Part shown: one piece after another, positions 50,598 through 58,810 of the stretch
How the letters are laid out: each line of letters begins with the position of its first letter
Numbering within the stretch: position 1 is the first letter of the stretch
Assembly (NCBI RefSeq): GCF_029958905.1
Contig: NZ_CP124615.1
Span: forward strand, 1 to 64,000
Source of the DNA: Vibrio sp. YMD68
GTDB lineage: Bacteria > Pseudomonadota > Gammaproteobacteria > Enterobacterales > Vibrionaceae
Direction of reading: 5' to 3'
Length of the DNA stretch: 64,000 nt
The notes under the pieces: model-generated
What the model saw: only the letters and a program-made list of their open reading frames with translations
Told to the model about the DNA's origin: nothing
Database searches by the model: none
Translations under genes and position numbers: made by a program

Positions 50598-51692
50598 TTA
50601 TTTTTCAAGAATATAATCACGAAAATCGTGGTTCTCAATTTCCAACTTCCCACGCTCTGGGCTGTAAATTAGCTCAAGCGACTTCAATCGTGTGACTGCA
50701 TTTTTCACCGACCATTTTGTAACGTCTGTTTCTGGGTCGCCAGTGAAAGCTTTCACTTTGTCTAGTCCTGCTTTGGTATAAAGACCTTTTGACTCATTGG
50801 CAGCAACAAGCTTTAGGATCGCCACTTCGATAGGTTTCAGTTGTTCGTATGTTTTTGAAAAGTGGTCCTCTGACTCGATACGATCAACGTCATAACGATG
50901 GACACCAATATCTAGGTCATGAACCATGTTCAGGGCCATATTCTTTAACATTTCAACAAACCGAGCGGGAGCGCGATTTTGTTTGATTAAGATTTCTAGG
51001 GCTTTGTGTTTGTCGAGTTCGACACCACCAGTGACATTTTTGAATGCGGCCAACTCGAATTCAACGAAATCCATATCCAGCTCTTCAAATATCTGGGTCT
51101 GGCTGGAGTTGTAGAATGGAGCCTTGTTGTCTTTGAATAAGCGACTTAACCCCTCTCTACTGGAACCTGTGAAGATGCATTTGACGTTGTTATCCTCTCT
51201 GTTCACTACAAAACTGCGTAGAGCTGCCGTAAACGAGTCAAATTCTTTGCGAGTAGCCAAATGCTGAACTTCGTCAAGTAACAGCAAAACAGGCATATCC
51301 AGCTCGTTTAAGCGTTGAAATACAGCGAACAAATCAGCTCTCAATTCTCCCTGAGAACGCTCTACTTCAACTTTGCCACCAGCTGCACTAAAACCTAACT
51401 TTTTGAAGTTGAGAGCTTTGCCAAGCTTATGTAGAAATCCTTCATTCCTTTCACAAGCATCAATGACGGATTTAATGAAGATGCCTTCTGGGTCGTCTTT
51501 TTGCATCCAAAAATCTACATAGATAGGTAAGACACCAAGTTCACGAGCCATAGGAATGATATCTTTTTGAATGAATTGAGTTTTTCCTCGCTTACGTGGA
51601 GCGAAGATTGAAACACGTTGAAGAAGACCTTTGTCCATCCCGTTAAGGATAAACGTAGCAAGCTGTGTACGAGGATAATGCCAGATATCCAT
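50598..51692 (-). CDS. AAA/STAND-type ATPase with C-terminal winged helix
   Basis: 364 residues, AAAGGAG before ATG 51692. SIFAPRKRGKTQFIQKD is a Walker A (AxxxxGKT), VLLLLDEVQHLATR the Walker B, CIFTGSSREGLSRLF sensor 1. The C-terminal 90 residues (PIEVAILKLVAANESKG, VKNAVTRLKSLELIY) are a winged helix as in Orc1/Cdc6-like and TniB-like ATPases. It is a lone gene with a palindromic operator in its leader. Its role, in DNA handling or defence, is not clear. Confidence 0.7.
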   Translation of the reverse strand: MDIWHYPRTQLATFILNGMDKGLLQRVSIFAPRKRGKTQFIQKDIIPMARELGVLPIYVDFWMQKDDPEGIFIKSVIDACERNEGFLHKLGKALNFKKLGFSAAGGKVEVERSQGELRADLFAVFQRLNELDMPVLLLLDEVQHLATRKEFDSFTAALRSFVVNREDNNVKCIFTGSSREGLSRLFKDNKAPFYNSSQTQIFEELDMDFVEFELAAFKNVTGGVELDKHKALEILIKQNRAPARFVEMLKNMALNMVHDLDIGVHRYDVDRIESEDHFSKTYEQLKPIEVAILKLVAANESKGLYTKAGLDKVKAFTGDPETDVTKWSVKNAVTRLKSLELIYSPERGKLEIENHDFRDYILEK

Positions 51693-51727
51693 TGTCGTGC
51701 TCCTTTGGTAAAATGTGTTATCAATGA

Positions 51728-51750
51728 TACCACAAAATAGAATTGTGGTA
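51728..51750. promoter_or_regulatory. Inverted repeat TACCACAA / TTGTGGTA
   Basis: Exact 8-bp arms, seven bases apart, 36 bases upstream of the ATPase start. A further CCACAAA lies just beyond. Likely operator for the ATPase gene, perhaps bound by its own winged helix. Confidence 0.5.
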
Positions 51751-51841
51751 GATTATTTAACACAACCAACCACAAATAGGATTGCCATCCTAAAGCAGAT
51801 CACTCTTTTACTAAGTAGCTCTTTGTCATGTCCCTCAATTT

Positions 51842-51855
51842 GCCCAAAAAAGGGC
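51842..51855. promoter_or_regulatory. GCCC-N6-GGGC dyad (putative activator site)
   Basis: TTGCCCAAAAAAGGGCAAGT, ending 69 bases before ATG 51924. The spacer is six, not five, bases. Confidence 0.55.
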
Positions 51856-51923
51856 AAGTTCTCATCTCTTAAAAAAATGTCATGTCGGTACACTAAGAGC
51901 ATGATGCTCTGGAGATTGATCTT

Positions 51924-52169
51924 ATGGATATGATAAACGGCTGGCTATATGAAGTTCAGAGAGCCCTTGATAGTTCTTTAGGTGATATACCCTTTGATTG
52001 GCGCTGGATTGCTGCTGTGATTGGGTTCTTTTTAATATGGAGGCTGTTCTCTTTTGGCTTTGCCATCGTTAAGTTTGTCATCGTTGCGGCAATAGCTGCT
52101 GCCATTTATGCTGCTGTTGTTGGCGATTCGGCAGGACTTGCTGGTGGTGGTAGTTTCTTTGGATTCTAG
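51924..52169 (+). CDS. Small membrane protein
   Basis: 81 residues with two adjacent hydrophobic helices (WIAAVIGFFLIWRLF, IVKFVIVAAIAAAIYAAVV) and a Gly-rich end. Ribosome binding site GGAGAT. First gene after a putative activator dyad. Confidence 0.6.
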   Translation: MDMINGWLYEVQRALDSSLGDIPFDWRWIAAVIGFFLIWRLFSFGFAIVKFVIVAAIAAAIYAAVVGDSAGLAGGGSFFGF

Positions 52170-52188
52170 TACAGTTTGGTAGCTAAAT

Positions 52189-52449
52189 ATGAGCATTCTG
52201 ATATCGGATGGAAGTGAAACGCTCGATGCAGCAACCGCAATTTCTGAGTTGCCAGATTCGTACACGGGTCATTGTTCTGTCGTAACAATCAATGAAGAAA
52301 TAGTTGCCACTGTACCTAACCCTCAAATTGCATTTTCTATTGCGTGTTACGCGATTGGAACAGAAGGGGGTTATGGAAGTGTTTATGTTCGTCCGGCCAA
52401 AGACGGTGAAATTCTCACCCATGCAGATTTTGACAGTTGGGCGTACTAG
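52189..52449 (+). CDS. Hypothetical small acidic protein
   Basis: 86 residues, 19 bases after the preceding gene. Acidic, mixed alpha/beta, no family recognised. Ends 16 bases before palindrome copy 8. Confidence 0.5.
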   Translation: MSILISDGSETLDAATAISELPDSYTGHCSVVTINEEIVATVPNPQIAFSIACYAIGTEGGYGSVYVRPAKDGEILTHADFDSWAY

Positions 52450-52465
52450 CTGGACTTCTACTTAG

Positions 52466-52483
52466 ACTTTCACATGTGAAAGT
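52466..52483. promoter_or_regulatory. Palindrome CTTTCACATGTGAAAG, copy 8
   Basis: ACTTTCACATGTGAAAGT in the intergenic region, 112 bases before ATG 52595 and upstream of a possible TTGCGT / TAAAGT promoter. Confidence 0.8.
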
Positions 52484-52594
52484 GGAGGGGAGGGGTTGCG
52501 TTTTCAAAAAGCATGATAAAGTAAGTATGAATATTAACTAAATGAGGTCCTTACGGCGATGCCGGAAGGGATCTTAAATACCGGAGATAAGACT

Positions 52595-53314
52595 ATGATG
52601 ATTCTAACCACTCTTTCTGAAAAACTAGATGACCAAACGAGCCGAGTATTCTGGCGTGTGGGCACTAAACGCAGTGGAATTCTTGATGTGAAAATCGACT
52701 TTTCCCATGAAGATTCTGATTTGATTTCAGAATTATCAGCCATTCAATACCTACTCTTTGAAGAAAAAGTAATGGGTCGAGAGCCGGGTTCTGGTTCTGG
52801 CTACAAACTCGTTGTGTCAAAGGGAGCAATCAAAAAGCTTGCCCGTGGTAAATCTACGAAAAAACATGCACAAAAGTTTGCAGCATTTCTTCAAAACCGA
52901 ATGGCTGGAGTGCAAATAGAGGTATCACAAAGTCGTGAGTTCATGGCCGACCCAAAATCATGTGTACCAGTGCTCTTAGATGCAAATCGTCAGGAATATG
53001 CAAATACGCATGATGCCGTTGAAACACCAGCAATGGGGACCGTTTATGTTACCGCTCACGCTGTTGATCAGTATAAAGAGCGATTGAGCACTGGAGATCC
53101 CAAAAAACCCTGGGCAAGTTTAGTAAATCGACTTAAACATCCTGAGTTGAGAATTCGAAATTTGCCTGCAAATGTTTTGGCCCATAAAGCGAAAAAATAC
53201 GGTACTGCCGACAATGTAGAAGCTTGGGGGCATCCAACTTCCAAATTCACATACCTTATTGTTAACGATAATGGACGTCGCACCTTAGTAACTGTTTTTG
53301 AGCGCGAACAATAA
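52595..53314 (+). CDS. RNase H-like fold protein with C-terminal phage-type domain
   Basis: About 239 residues from ATG 52595 (GGAG eight bases upstream; ATG 52559 is an in-frame alternative). The first about 125 residues have the RNase H-like order: SGILDVKIDFS, SELSAIQYLLFEEKV (helix with Glu), YKLVVSKGAIKKL, then GVQIEVSQSREFM. The last 90 (TVYVTAHAVDQYKERL, WASLVNRLKHPELRI, HPTSKFTYLIVND) look like a separate domain seen in phage-type genes. Catalytic Asp residues are not clearly complete, so nuclease activity is unsure. Confidence 0.5.
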   Translation: MMILTTLSEKLDDQTSRVFWRVGTKRSGILDVKIDFSHEDSDLISELSAIQYLLFEEKVMGREPGSGSGYKLVVSKGAIKKLARGKSTKKHAQKFAAFLQNRMAGVQIEVSQSREFMADPKSCVPVLLDANRQEYANTHDAVETPAMGTVYVTAHAVDQYKERLSTGDPKKPWASLVNRLKHPELRIRNLPANVLAHKAKKYGTADNVEAWGHPTSKFTYLIVNDNGRRTLVTVFEREQ

Positions 53315-53331
53315 CCTTGGAAGGAATAAAA

Positions 53332-53892
53332 TTGGATATTGAAGTACTTAAAAAAAGAGTCACACCAGAACTAGAACGAAACATTCTAGATTGGAAAAAG
53401 AAGCCGGAAAGTCACTTTACCGGATTCAATGAGCAACCTTTGGAGTGGGGCTCCCGTGTTATTGGTAATGCAGTGATGTTCGGTCTCACGGACAGTCACG
53501 GTATGATCTTTATGCCAAACATTAGTTGCGATTATAAAGTGAAGAAAGAACGGTATACCCTTGGTTGGGTTGAAGGGATTTCTATGTATGGTGGGGGCAT
53601 CGCAATCGTTCAGCATTTTGCTTTGAATGAAAAAATCACCGGTATGGGTTTAGGGACCGCGTTATTTGGTGCAATAGCCAGGTTTTTGAAGTCACACAAT
53701 GCGATAGCAATTGAGTTTCGAGAGAACCATTCCTCCAAAATTGAACACTATCGCTCGTTTTTTGGAAAGTTAAACGTGCCAGAAGTAAAACGCGGCGTTT
53801 GGCGATTTGAGTTATACCCTTACCATGAAGTGCCAGAGAAAGTTCGTATGTTTCATGAGACACTCAAAAATCCCAATAAACACCAATGGTAA
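53332..53892 (+). CDS. GNAT-family acetyltransferase-like protein
   Basis: About 186 residues from TTG 53332, preceded by AAGGA; the frame extends to 53317. IVQHFALNEKITGMGLGTAL holds the acetyl-CoA loop (GMGLGTAL), followed by FGAIARFLKSHNAIAIEF and SSKIEHYRSFFGKLNV. It forms a two-gene unit with the RNase H-like gene. Substrate unknown. Confidence 0.65.
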   Translation: MDIEVLKKRVTPELERNILDWKKKPESHFTGFNEQPLEWGSRVIGNAVMFGLTDSHGMIFMPNISCDYKVKKERYTLGWVEGISMYGGGIAIVQHFALNEKITGMGLGTALFGAIARFLKSHNAIAIEFRENHSSKIEHYRSFFGKLNVPEVKRGVWRFELYPYHEVPEKVRMFHETLKNPNKHQW

Positions 53893-53917
53893 AAGCAAAA
53901 CCGCACAGAGCTGAGCA

Positions 53918-55153
53918 TTAGATTCGACCTGCTTGGTGAGCCATAGCTTGTTTTACTTTTTGAATCGTATTTACGCTATATCCAGTCTCTCTGCTGGTGG
54001 GCCTTATACCCATCCCTTTCTCTAAACACTCTATGATTTTGGGATACTCTGCCAGTATCTCAGAATCTGATTTCTTTTTTCTACCTGCTGAGGCTGGGCA
54101 TCTACTTATGGATAAGTCCAGTTCAGGTGGGTAATAGGGTGCGATCTGCCCATATGTAGTCATATCGTCCACCAGCTGCTCAAGTGCTGTACCTGGGATA
54201 TGAAAGAACTCTCGATGACTGCCCAATGATAATAAGTGCTGAGCAAAATGGTGATGGATAAGTCGTTCTAATCTCCCTCCGTGGCTAATTTCACAGAGGA
54301 CCTCAGAGGTGAAGACTTTTCCATAAGAGGACAGCATTGAGTGAACTTCGCGTAATCGTTCTTCGGTTGGTCTTGTTGTCATACCTATCTTTATGAAGCT
54401 CTCTGGGCACCCTGAGATTGCAGCTGAGAATCTAAACACATATAGCCTTTGATTATTCAAGCTGTGATATTTTGCGTTTAACATTGGTAGGAAATCAGGA
54501 CAGAGTAGTGCAACTTTACGATAGTAAGCATCAAACCAATAACGTTGAGCAGATTCATACTGACTGAACTTATCTAGCTTTGAAAGCTTGTTCATATGAT
54601 ATTTTCTATTTATCGACGTTGAAACGATCGTTCTTGAATCAGACCATTTATCAACGAGGTTGTGACCAGTAAGAGGTTGTAGTGCATTCAATATGTCTAT
54701 CAAAAATGATGACGGCTCACCTTCATCATTGATTAGCGATTTCCGCAGCGCGATCAAGCGCTCAGTCGCTTTCACCACATCATTAGAGTGGCGCTCTCCG
54801 TCATAATTAACAGACAATATTTGCATGGCCTCTAGCCGTTGGATTGCCTCCCGCATTCCAACCCAGCCATAAATCTCTTTGTGTTTATACCGCTGCCTGC
54901 GCTCCAGGTACTTTAGCTCATTAGCATCAAGAAGCTCGAAATGATCAAAGGTTGGTAGTTCTGTATATTTGGCGGCTTGTTCAGATATGCGGCAAGTTTT
55001 ACCATCATGGGCAAAATGATGTTCCTTTAGTGTTCCTTTTTTAGCAATCAGCTGCTGCTTACAGTAAGGACAGTACAAGGCTGTTTTTCCACTATCTACT
55101 TCATCTATCCCTATCCATTTTCCTTTTTGATTTACCCCAAAAGTAAGAAACAT
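53918..55153 (-). CDS. CoiA-like zinc finger + GIY-YIG-type (T5orf172/MUG113-like) nuclease + HTH protein
   Basis: 411 residues, GGAG before ATG 55153. Residues 1-60: TALYCPYCKQQLIAKKG and EHHFAHDGKTC, the CoiA-type zinc motif. Middle: LYVFRFSA, FIKIGMTTRPTEERLREVHS, RLERLIHHHFAQHLL and HREFFHIPG, the GIY-YIG superfamily order with Y, IG(M)T, R, H and late E-F. C-terminus: RPTSRETGYSVNTIQKVKQAM, a resolvase-like HTH. This joins metal-binding, nuclease and DNA-binding parts in one protein. Confidence 0.65.
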   Translation of the reverse strand: MFLTFGVNQKGKWIGIDEVDSGKTALYCPYCKQQLIAKKGTLKEHHFAHDGKTCRISEQAAKYTELPTFDHFELLDANELKYLERRQRYKHKEIYGWVGMREAIQRLEAMQILSVNYDGERHSNDVVKATERLIALRKSLINDEGEPSSFLIDILNALQPLTGHNLVDKWSDSRTIVSTSINRKYHMNKLSKLDKFSQYESAQRYWFDAYYRKVALLCPDFLPMLNAKYHSLNNQRLYVFRFSAAISGCPESFIKIGMTTRPTEERLREVHSMLSSYGKVFTSEVLCEISHGGRLERLIHHHFAQHLLSLGSHREFFHIPGTALEQLVDDMTTYGQIAPYYPPELDLSISRCPASAGRKKKSDSEILAEYPKIIECLEKGMGIRPTSRETGYSVNTIQKVKQAMAHQAGRI

Positions 55154-55237
55154 CAGTAGCTCCGCGTATCATGATACATAATTGGTAAGCTTATACTCTG
55201 TATCATGATACGGTCAAAAATATTTGAAGCGGCTTTG

Positions 55238-55255
55238 ACTTTCACATGTGAAAGT
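55238..55255. promoter_or_regulatory. Palindrome CTTTCACATGTGAAAG, copy 9
   Basis: ACTTTCACATGTGAAAGT lies 11 bases before the -35 box at 55267, so it could affect the operon of 55.4-62.4 kb, and 84 bases upstream of the divergent gene. Confidence 0.8.
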
Positions 55256-55266
55256 GGGGAGTAATG

Positions 55267-55295
55267 TTTACAGAATCATTTAATGATATTAAAAT
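55267..55295 (+). promoter_or_regulatory. Promoter of the 55.4-62.4 kb operon
   Basis: TTTACA (55267-55272), 17 bases, TAAAAT (55290-55295), about 100 bases before the first start. No other good promoter or terminator was seen within the following seven kilobases. Confidence 0.55.
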
Positions 55296-55397
55296 GGGGT
55301 AAATCAGTTGAAACTGTCCATATAAGGACTCGCAACGTGTGTCTTTGGTCTTTGTAAGATGAAAGAATAAAAAGTCATAACGGAAAGTGAGTAGGTC

Positions 55398-56303
55398 ATG
55401 ATGAAGACGATAAGGAGATGGAGTTTGCGAAATACAATAGCTGCTCTTATGTTGGCGGGAAGCTGTGCATCAGTTCAAGCTAGTGACTTTGTTACTGGAG
55501 TCGCGGTTGGAATGATGGCGAGTGATGATAAGGCCCAAGAAGAAGCGCCTCAGTCCCGCATCACTATCAGATATAACGAAGACGGTTTAGAAGAGCGTAC
55601 TGAGCTAATTGACTGGGATAAATGGCGGTTAGATCCAAGCTCCGGAAAGTTTTTAGCATGTCCAGGTGACGACAACTTCTATCGCACGTATGGAGATAGA
55701 AAAAAGTGCCGGACACCAGCTGGTGGCTTTAATGGCTTCTTAGGTGGATTGGAAGATTATCCAGAAGTCTGGCTAGATGACTACCTGGCTTATAACACAG
55801 GTAAAAAAGCTCACATCACCATGAGTGAGGTCATTGACGCGAAAAGGCCACAACTCAAGGTTACTTACCAAGTCGGAGATGACATTGATCTAGTGAAGTT
55901 TCAATCTGTTCTAGACAAACAATTTTCAGCGATGAGTGAGGCGAAATCGGGTTTTGATTTCGATTTTTCATGGGGTGTTGGTGCTGGATTTGCTTTTGTT
56001 GTTACAGCTGTCATAGGTTTTGGCATCCATAGAAGCGAACAGTCCTCTAATTCGGCATATTCATCATCTCGCACAGCAAATGGTAGTAGTCGCACATCGA
56101 GACACTCCTCTCCAGCAAGAAACCATAGAACCTCAGGCTCAAGAAGAGGCGGAACTGGTTCTCGTACAAACCACAGTGATGACTTCATGACAGGAGTGGT
56201 TGTGGGTTCAATGATGTCTTCTTCAACCAGCAGTGATTCAAGTAGTTCTGATTCAAGTAGTGGCAGCAGTTCCAGTTCATCGGACTCAAGCTGTTGCGAT
56301 TAA
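55398..56303 (+). CDS. Exported/membrane protein with a domain shared with 59004-60248 and a Ser-rich tail
   Basis: 301 residues, signal peptide ending VQASD. Residues about 65-145 (WDKWRLDPSSGKFLACPGDD, YRTYGDRKKCRTP, FNGFLGGLEDYPE, LDDYLAYNTGKK) match the second protein at 59.0 kb. One membrane helix follows (about 195-212), then a low-complexity Ser-rich tail ending SSCCD. The phrase FxTGVxVGxM occurs at both ends. Family unknown. Confidence 0.65.
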   Translation: MMKTIRRWSLRNTIAALMLAGSCASVQASDFVTGVAVGMMASDDKAQEEAPQSRITIRYNEDGLEERTELIDWDKWRLDPSSGKFLACPGDDNFYRTYGDRKKCRTPAGGFNGFLGGLEDYPEVWLDDYLAYNTGKKAHITMSEVIDAKRPQLKVTYQVGDDIDLVKFQSVLDKQFSAMSEAKSGFDFDFSWGVGAGFAFVVTAVIGFGIHRSEQSSNSAYSSSRTANGSSRTSRHSSPARNHRTSGSRRGGTGSRTNHSDDFMTGVVVGSMMSSSTSSDSSSSDSSSGSSSSSSDSSCCD

Positions 56304-56324
56304 TCATTCAATAAGGAGTGGCTA

Positions 56325-56486
56325 GTGACTAAAAGCAATATGAATGGTGTGAAACACAAGTTTGTAAAATCAGATGTCCGTGATTTAGAAAAAATATCTC
56401 AAACGGCGGGGCAAGTGCTATTGGCTAATTGCCAATTCCGTGTGGTTTTTTCTGGAGAGCAGACGAAGGAAGTTAAGGGCGCGTAA
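56325..56486 (+). CDS. Small basic protein (53 residues)
   Basis: GTG 56325 with AAGGAG eight bases upstream; stop TAA 56484-56486 overlaps the ATG of the AAA ATPase. The product begins with a Lys-rich segment (SNMNGVKHKFVKSDVRD) and has a helix and a C-terminal beta strand. Spacing and overlap indicate a true operon member too short for routine calling. Function unknown. Confidence 0.6.
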   Translation: MTKSNMNGVKHKFVKSDVRDLEKISQTAGQVLLANCQFRVVFSGEQTKEVKGA

Positions 56487-57940
56487 TGAATAATCAAAAG
56501 TATATGGACCAGTTAGCTGTGCCAATTAAGCTTTCTTTCCCGGTGATTAACGTCAGCACGTTTGAGCTTGGCCGCGCAGAGACAGTCTTTGAACTGGTTG
56601 CAAAAAATGTAGGGAAGGCATTTGTGAAGATGCCTTTTAAGAAACTACCAGATCCAAATACGTTAAAAGCATTCGTAGCAGAAGCGACAAAGGACAACAA
56701 GAATGGCGTAGTCGTGTTCGACACGTTCTTTCACGAACGAATGAAGGCTAACCATGAAACTATGCCTGCTCTCAAATCATCGCTTTTTTATCTTGAGAAC
56801 GAAGGCATAAATTACATCATTGCTGGTAAGGAACAGATGAGTGATGAGTTTGTTTACCATATCGACTTACCCGCTATGGATGATGAAGAGATCATTGAGC
56901 TCTTAAAAACTTGCGAACAGTCAATTCAGGAAAGTGGTGTATTTGATGATAGCGAACGTTCTGTCATTGCTAACTATGCTCGTGGCCTATCTCACACTCA
57001 AATGAAAAACGTCTTTACTTACTCCGCGTATCTCAAGTTCAAAAACGAAGAGTACTTAGGTGAGATCCGTAAAGAGAAAGCACATATTTTACGCGACGTC
57101 GGTCTCGATGTGTTGGAACCAACGGACATCGAGAATGTTGGTGGTCTGGAAAACTTAAAAGAGTTTCTTAACGTTCGCAAAGCTGGATGGGACCGCAACC
57201 TACCCGTTAAGGGCGTTTTACTAGCTGGTGTACCTGGTGGTGGTAAATCACTGACAGCTAAAGCCGCTGCTGGTGTTCTGGGGACGTCGTTAGTTCGCCT
57301 GGATATGGGCCGCTTTTATAGTAAATATCTTGGTGAGACAGAGCGCCTGTTCAATCGAGCGCTACAAACCATTGAAGAGATCAGCCCCACTGTTGTACTG
57401 ATTGATGAAATTGAGAAATTCTTTGGTAACGCTGATGGTGAGCACGAAGTGTCGAAGCGCCTTTTAGGCAGCTTTTTATACTGGTTGCAGGAACGCAAGA
57501 AGAAGATATTTATCGTAGCTACAGCTAACCGTGTTCAGAGCTTACCACCTGAACTAATGCGAGCTGGGCGATGGGACCGCACATTTTTTATTGACCTGCC
57601 AACAAACGCAGAGCGCCATAAAATCTTCGAAATCCATATTGCAAAACAAAAAGCTAATTTAGCTGAATTTGATCTGAATAGGCTGGTGGCCGCAACATCT
57701 GGCTATACAGGCGCAGAAATAGAACAAGCGGTTATTGATGCTCTTTACCTTGCTAACGCAGAAGACAAAGAACTCAATAACGAAAATTTGCTAGATGCCG
57801 TCGGTCGTATTACTCCCACCAGCGAAACACGTAAAGAAGATATAGACCAGATTCGCCGCCTTCGTGATCAAGGGTTCTATCCAGCAAATAATTTTGAAGA
57901 AGAAAATCAAGCTGGTTCAGGGCGTAAGGTGTCGGTGTAG
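56486..57940 (+). CDS. Ycf46-like AAA ATPase
   Basis: 484 residues. The first about 225 are an N-terminal domain of the Ycf46 type (VVFDTFFHERM, PALKSSLFYLENEGINYI, LSHTQMKNVF). The AAA core has VKGVLLAGVPGGGKSLTAKA (Walker A), TVVLIDEIEKFFG (Walker B), IFIVATANRVQSLPPELMRAGRWDR (sensor 1 and Arg fingers) and YTGAEIEQAV (sensor 2). Ycf46-like genes are next to DUF1257 and DUF2997 genes in cyanobacteria, phages and plasmids, as here. A protein-remodelling role is probable. Confidence 0.85.
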   Translation: MNNQKYMDQLAVPIKLSFPVINVSTFELGRAETVFELVAKNVGKAFVKMPFKKLPDPNTLKAFVAEATKDNKNGVVVFDTFFHERMKANHETMPALKSSLFYLENEGINYIIAGKEQMSDEFVYHIDLPAMDDEEIIELLKTCEQSIQESGVFDDSERSVIANYARGLSHTQMKNVFTYSAYLKFKNEEYLGEIRKEKAHILRDVGLDVLEPTDIENVGGLENLKEFLNVRKAGWDRNLPVKGVLLAGVPGGGKSLTAKAAAGVLGTSLVRLDMGRFYSKYLGETERLFNRALQTIEEISPTVVLIDEIEKFFGNADGEHEVSKRLLGSFLYWLQERKKKIFIVATANRVQSLPPELMRAGRWDRTFFIDLPTNAERHKIFEIHIAKQKANLAEFDLNRLVAATSGYTGAEIEQAVIDALYLANAEDKELNNENLLDAVGRITPTSETRKEDIDQIRRLRDQGFYPANNFEEENQAGSGRKVSV

Positions 57941-57942
57941 GT

Positions 57943-58392
57943 ATGCGTTTTACTCAGGTGTCAATTATCGCATTGCTGTGGACAGCATTCTCTGTCAATG
58001 CCAATGGCACTGGCGGAATTATGCTGATAATGCAGCATGATAGATTAAAACATAAAGCAGAGGATGAGGTTATTGTGCCTGGGCTACCTAGTGATGGCTT
58101 CATCTTCTCTAGGCAGTATTACCGTTCAGGCGCTGATTTTTTCGTGTGTGATGGTATCAGTTCCGACAAGGGTAAAGTGGTTGCTATTGGTGGAGGTTGC
58201 TCAGTAAAAATCAGAGTTGTTCCGCCGTGGTATTCGCTCAAAGGTGTTTCTTACACTTACGAGCATATTGGTGCTGGGCTTACTCTACAGCAGCATCTTG
58301 ATAAAGAAATTGGTGAGGGGCTCACTAAGCCAGTTTCAGTTGGCTTGAAAGGTAATGCACTTATCGTGTTTTACAAAAAGGTTAAAGATTAG
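57943..58392 (+). CDS. Exported hypothetical protein in the AAA/DUF1257 operon
   Basis: 149 residues with a signal peptide ending VNANG. The mature part is beta-rich with two cysteines (FFVCDGI, GGGCSV). It separates the ATPase from the DUF1257 gene, showing that the cytoplasmic module is wired to a periplasmic partner in this operon. Family unknown. Confidence 0.6.
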   Translation: MRFTQVSIIALLWTAFSVNANGTGGIMLIMQHDRLKHKAEDEVIVPGLPSDGFIFSRQYYRSGADFFVCDGISSDKGKVVAIGGGCSVKIRVVPPWYSLKGVSYTYEHIGAGLTLQQHLDKEIGEGLTKPVSVGLKGNALIVFYKKVKD

Positions 58393-58405
58393 AAGGAATG
58401 GCAGA

Positions 58406-58810
58406 ATGAGTCATATCGTAAAAGGTAAGGTGACAGTCGCCTACAAAGACGAAACGCTACTACGCAAAGCACTTGAAACACTTGGCATTGTCGTTGAGAA
58501 CGAAAGGCTGTATGTCGCGCTAGGTGGCGGCAGTTATTCAAAAGCAGCAGGTAACTATGACCTCGTGTTAGTAAATAAAAGCAACCCAAAATTTCGCATT
58601 GGATATCGTAATGAAAACGGGGTGTTCAACCAGTATCAGGAAAACTGGGGAGAAATGGGCTCTTGGACACGAGAGGTTTCATCCAAAGTTTCGGACCGCT
58701 ATTTAGCGTTTCATTACGAGCAACAGCTTACAGAAGAAGGATTTAACGTAACTGTTCAAGAGCACAATGACGGAACATTGGAATTAGTAGCAGAAGAGGC
58801 GGTTTGGTAA
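58406..58810 (+). CDS. DUF1257 (Ycf35-like) protein
   Basis: 134 residues from ATG 58406 (AAGGAAT upstream). It starts MSHIVKGKVTVAYKDETLL, the usual MSH start of the family, and contains ALETLGI, NYDLVLVN, IGYRNENGVFNQYQENWG and KVSDRYLAFHYEQQLTEEG, then NDGTLEL. DUF1257 proteins have unknown function and co-occur with Ycf46-like ATPases. The stop overlaps the next ATG. Confidence 0.75.
   Translation: MSHIVKGKVTVAYKDETLLRKALETLGIVVENERLYVALGGGSYSKAAGNYDLVLVNKSNPKFRIGYRNENGVFNQYQENWGEMGSWTREVSSKVSDRYLAFHYEQQLTEEGFNVTVQEHNDGTLELVAEEAVW

Larger units (their letters stand above)
6617..57823. repeat. Dispersed Chi-type octamers GCTGGTGG (35 copies)
   Basis: Plus strand starts: 11867, 13863, 15702, 19920, 28254, 31201, 33856, 36424, 39323, 41998, 47346, 47456, 48631, 49013, 52140, 53993, 55719, 57682. 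Minus strand (CCACCAGC): 6617, 13562, 24242, 27715, 29822, 32073, 33193, 37179, 38928, 41562, 42782, 45545, 48613, 49176, 51376, 54169, 57816. Counted by eye; none noticed before 6.6 kb or after 57.8 kb. Confidence 0.75.
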
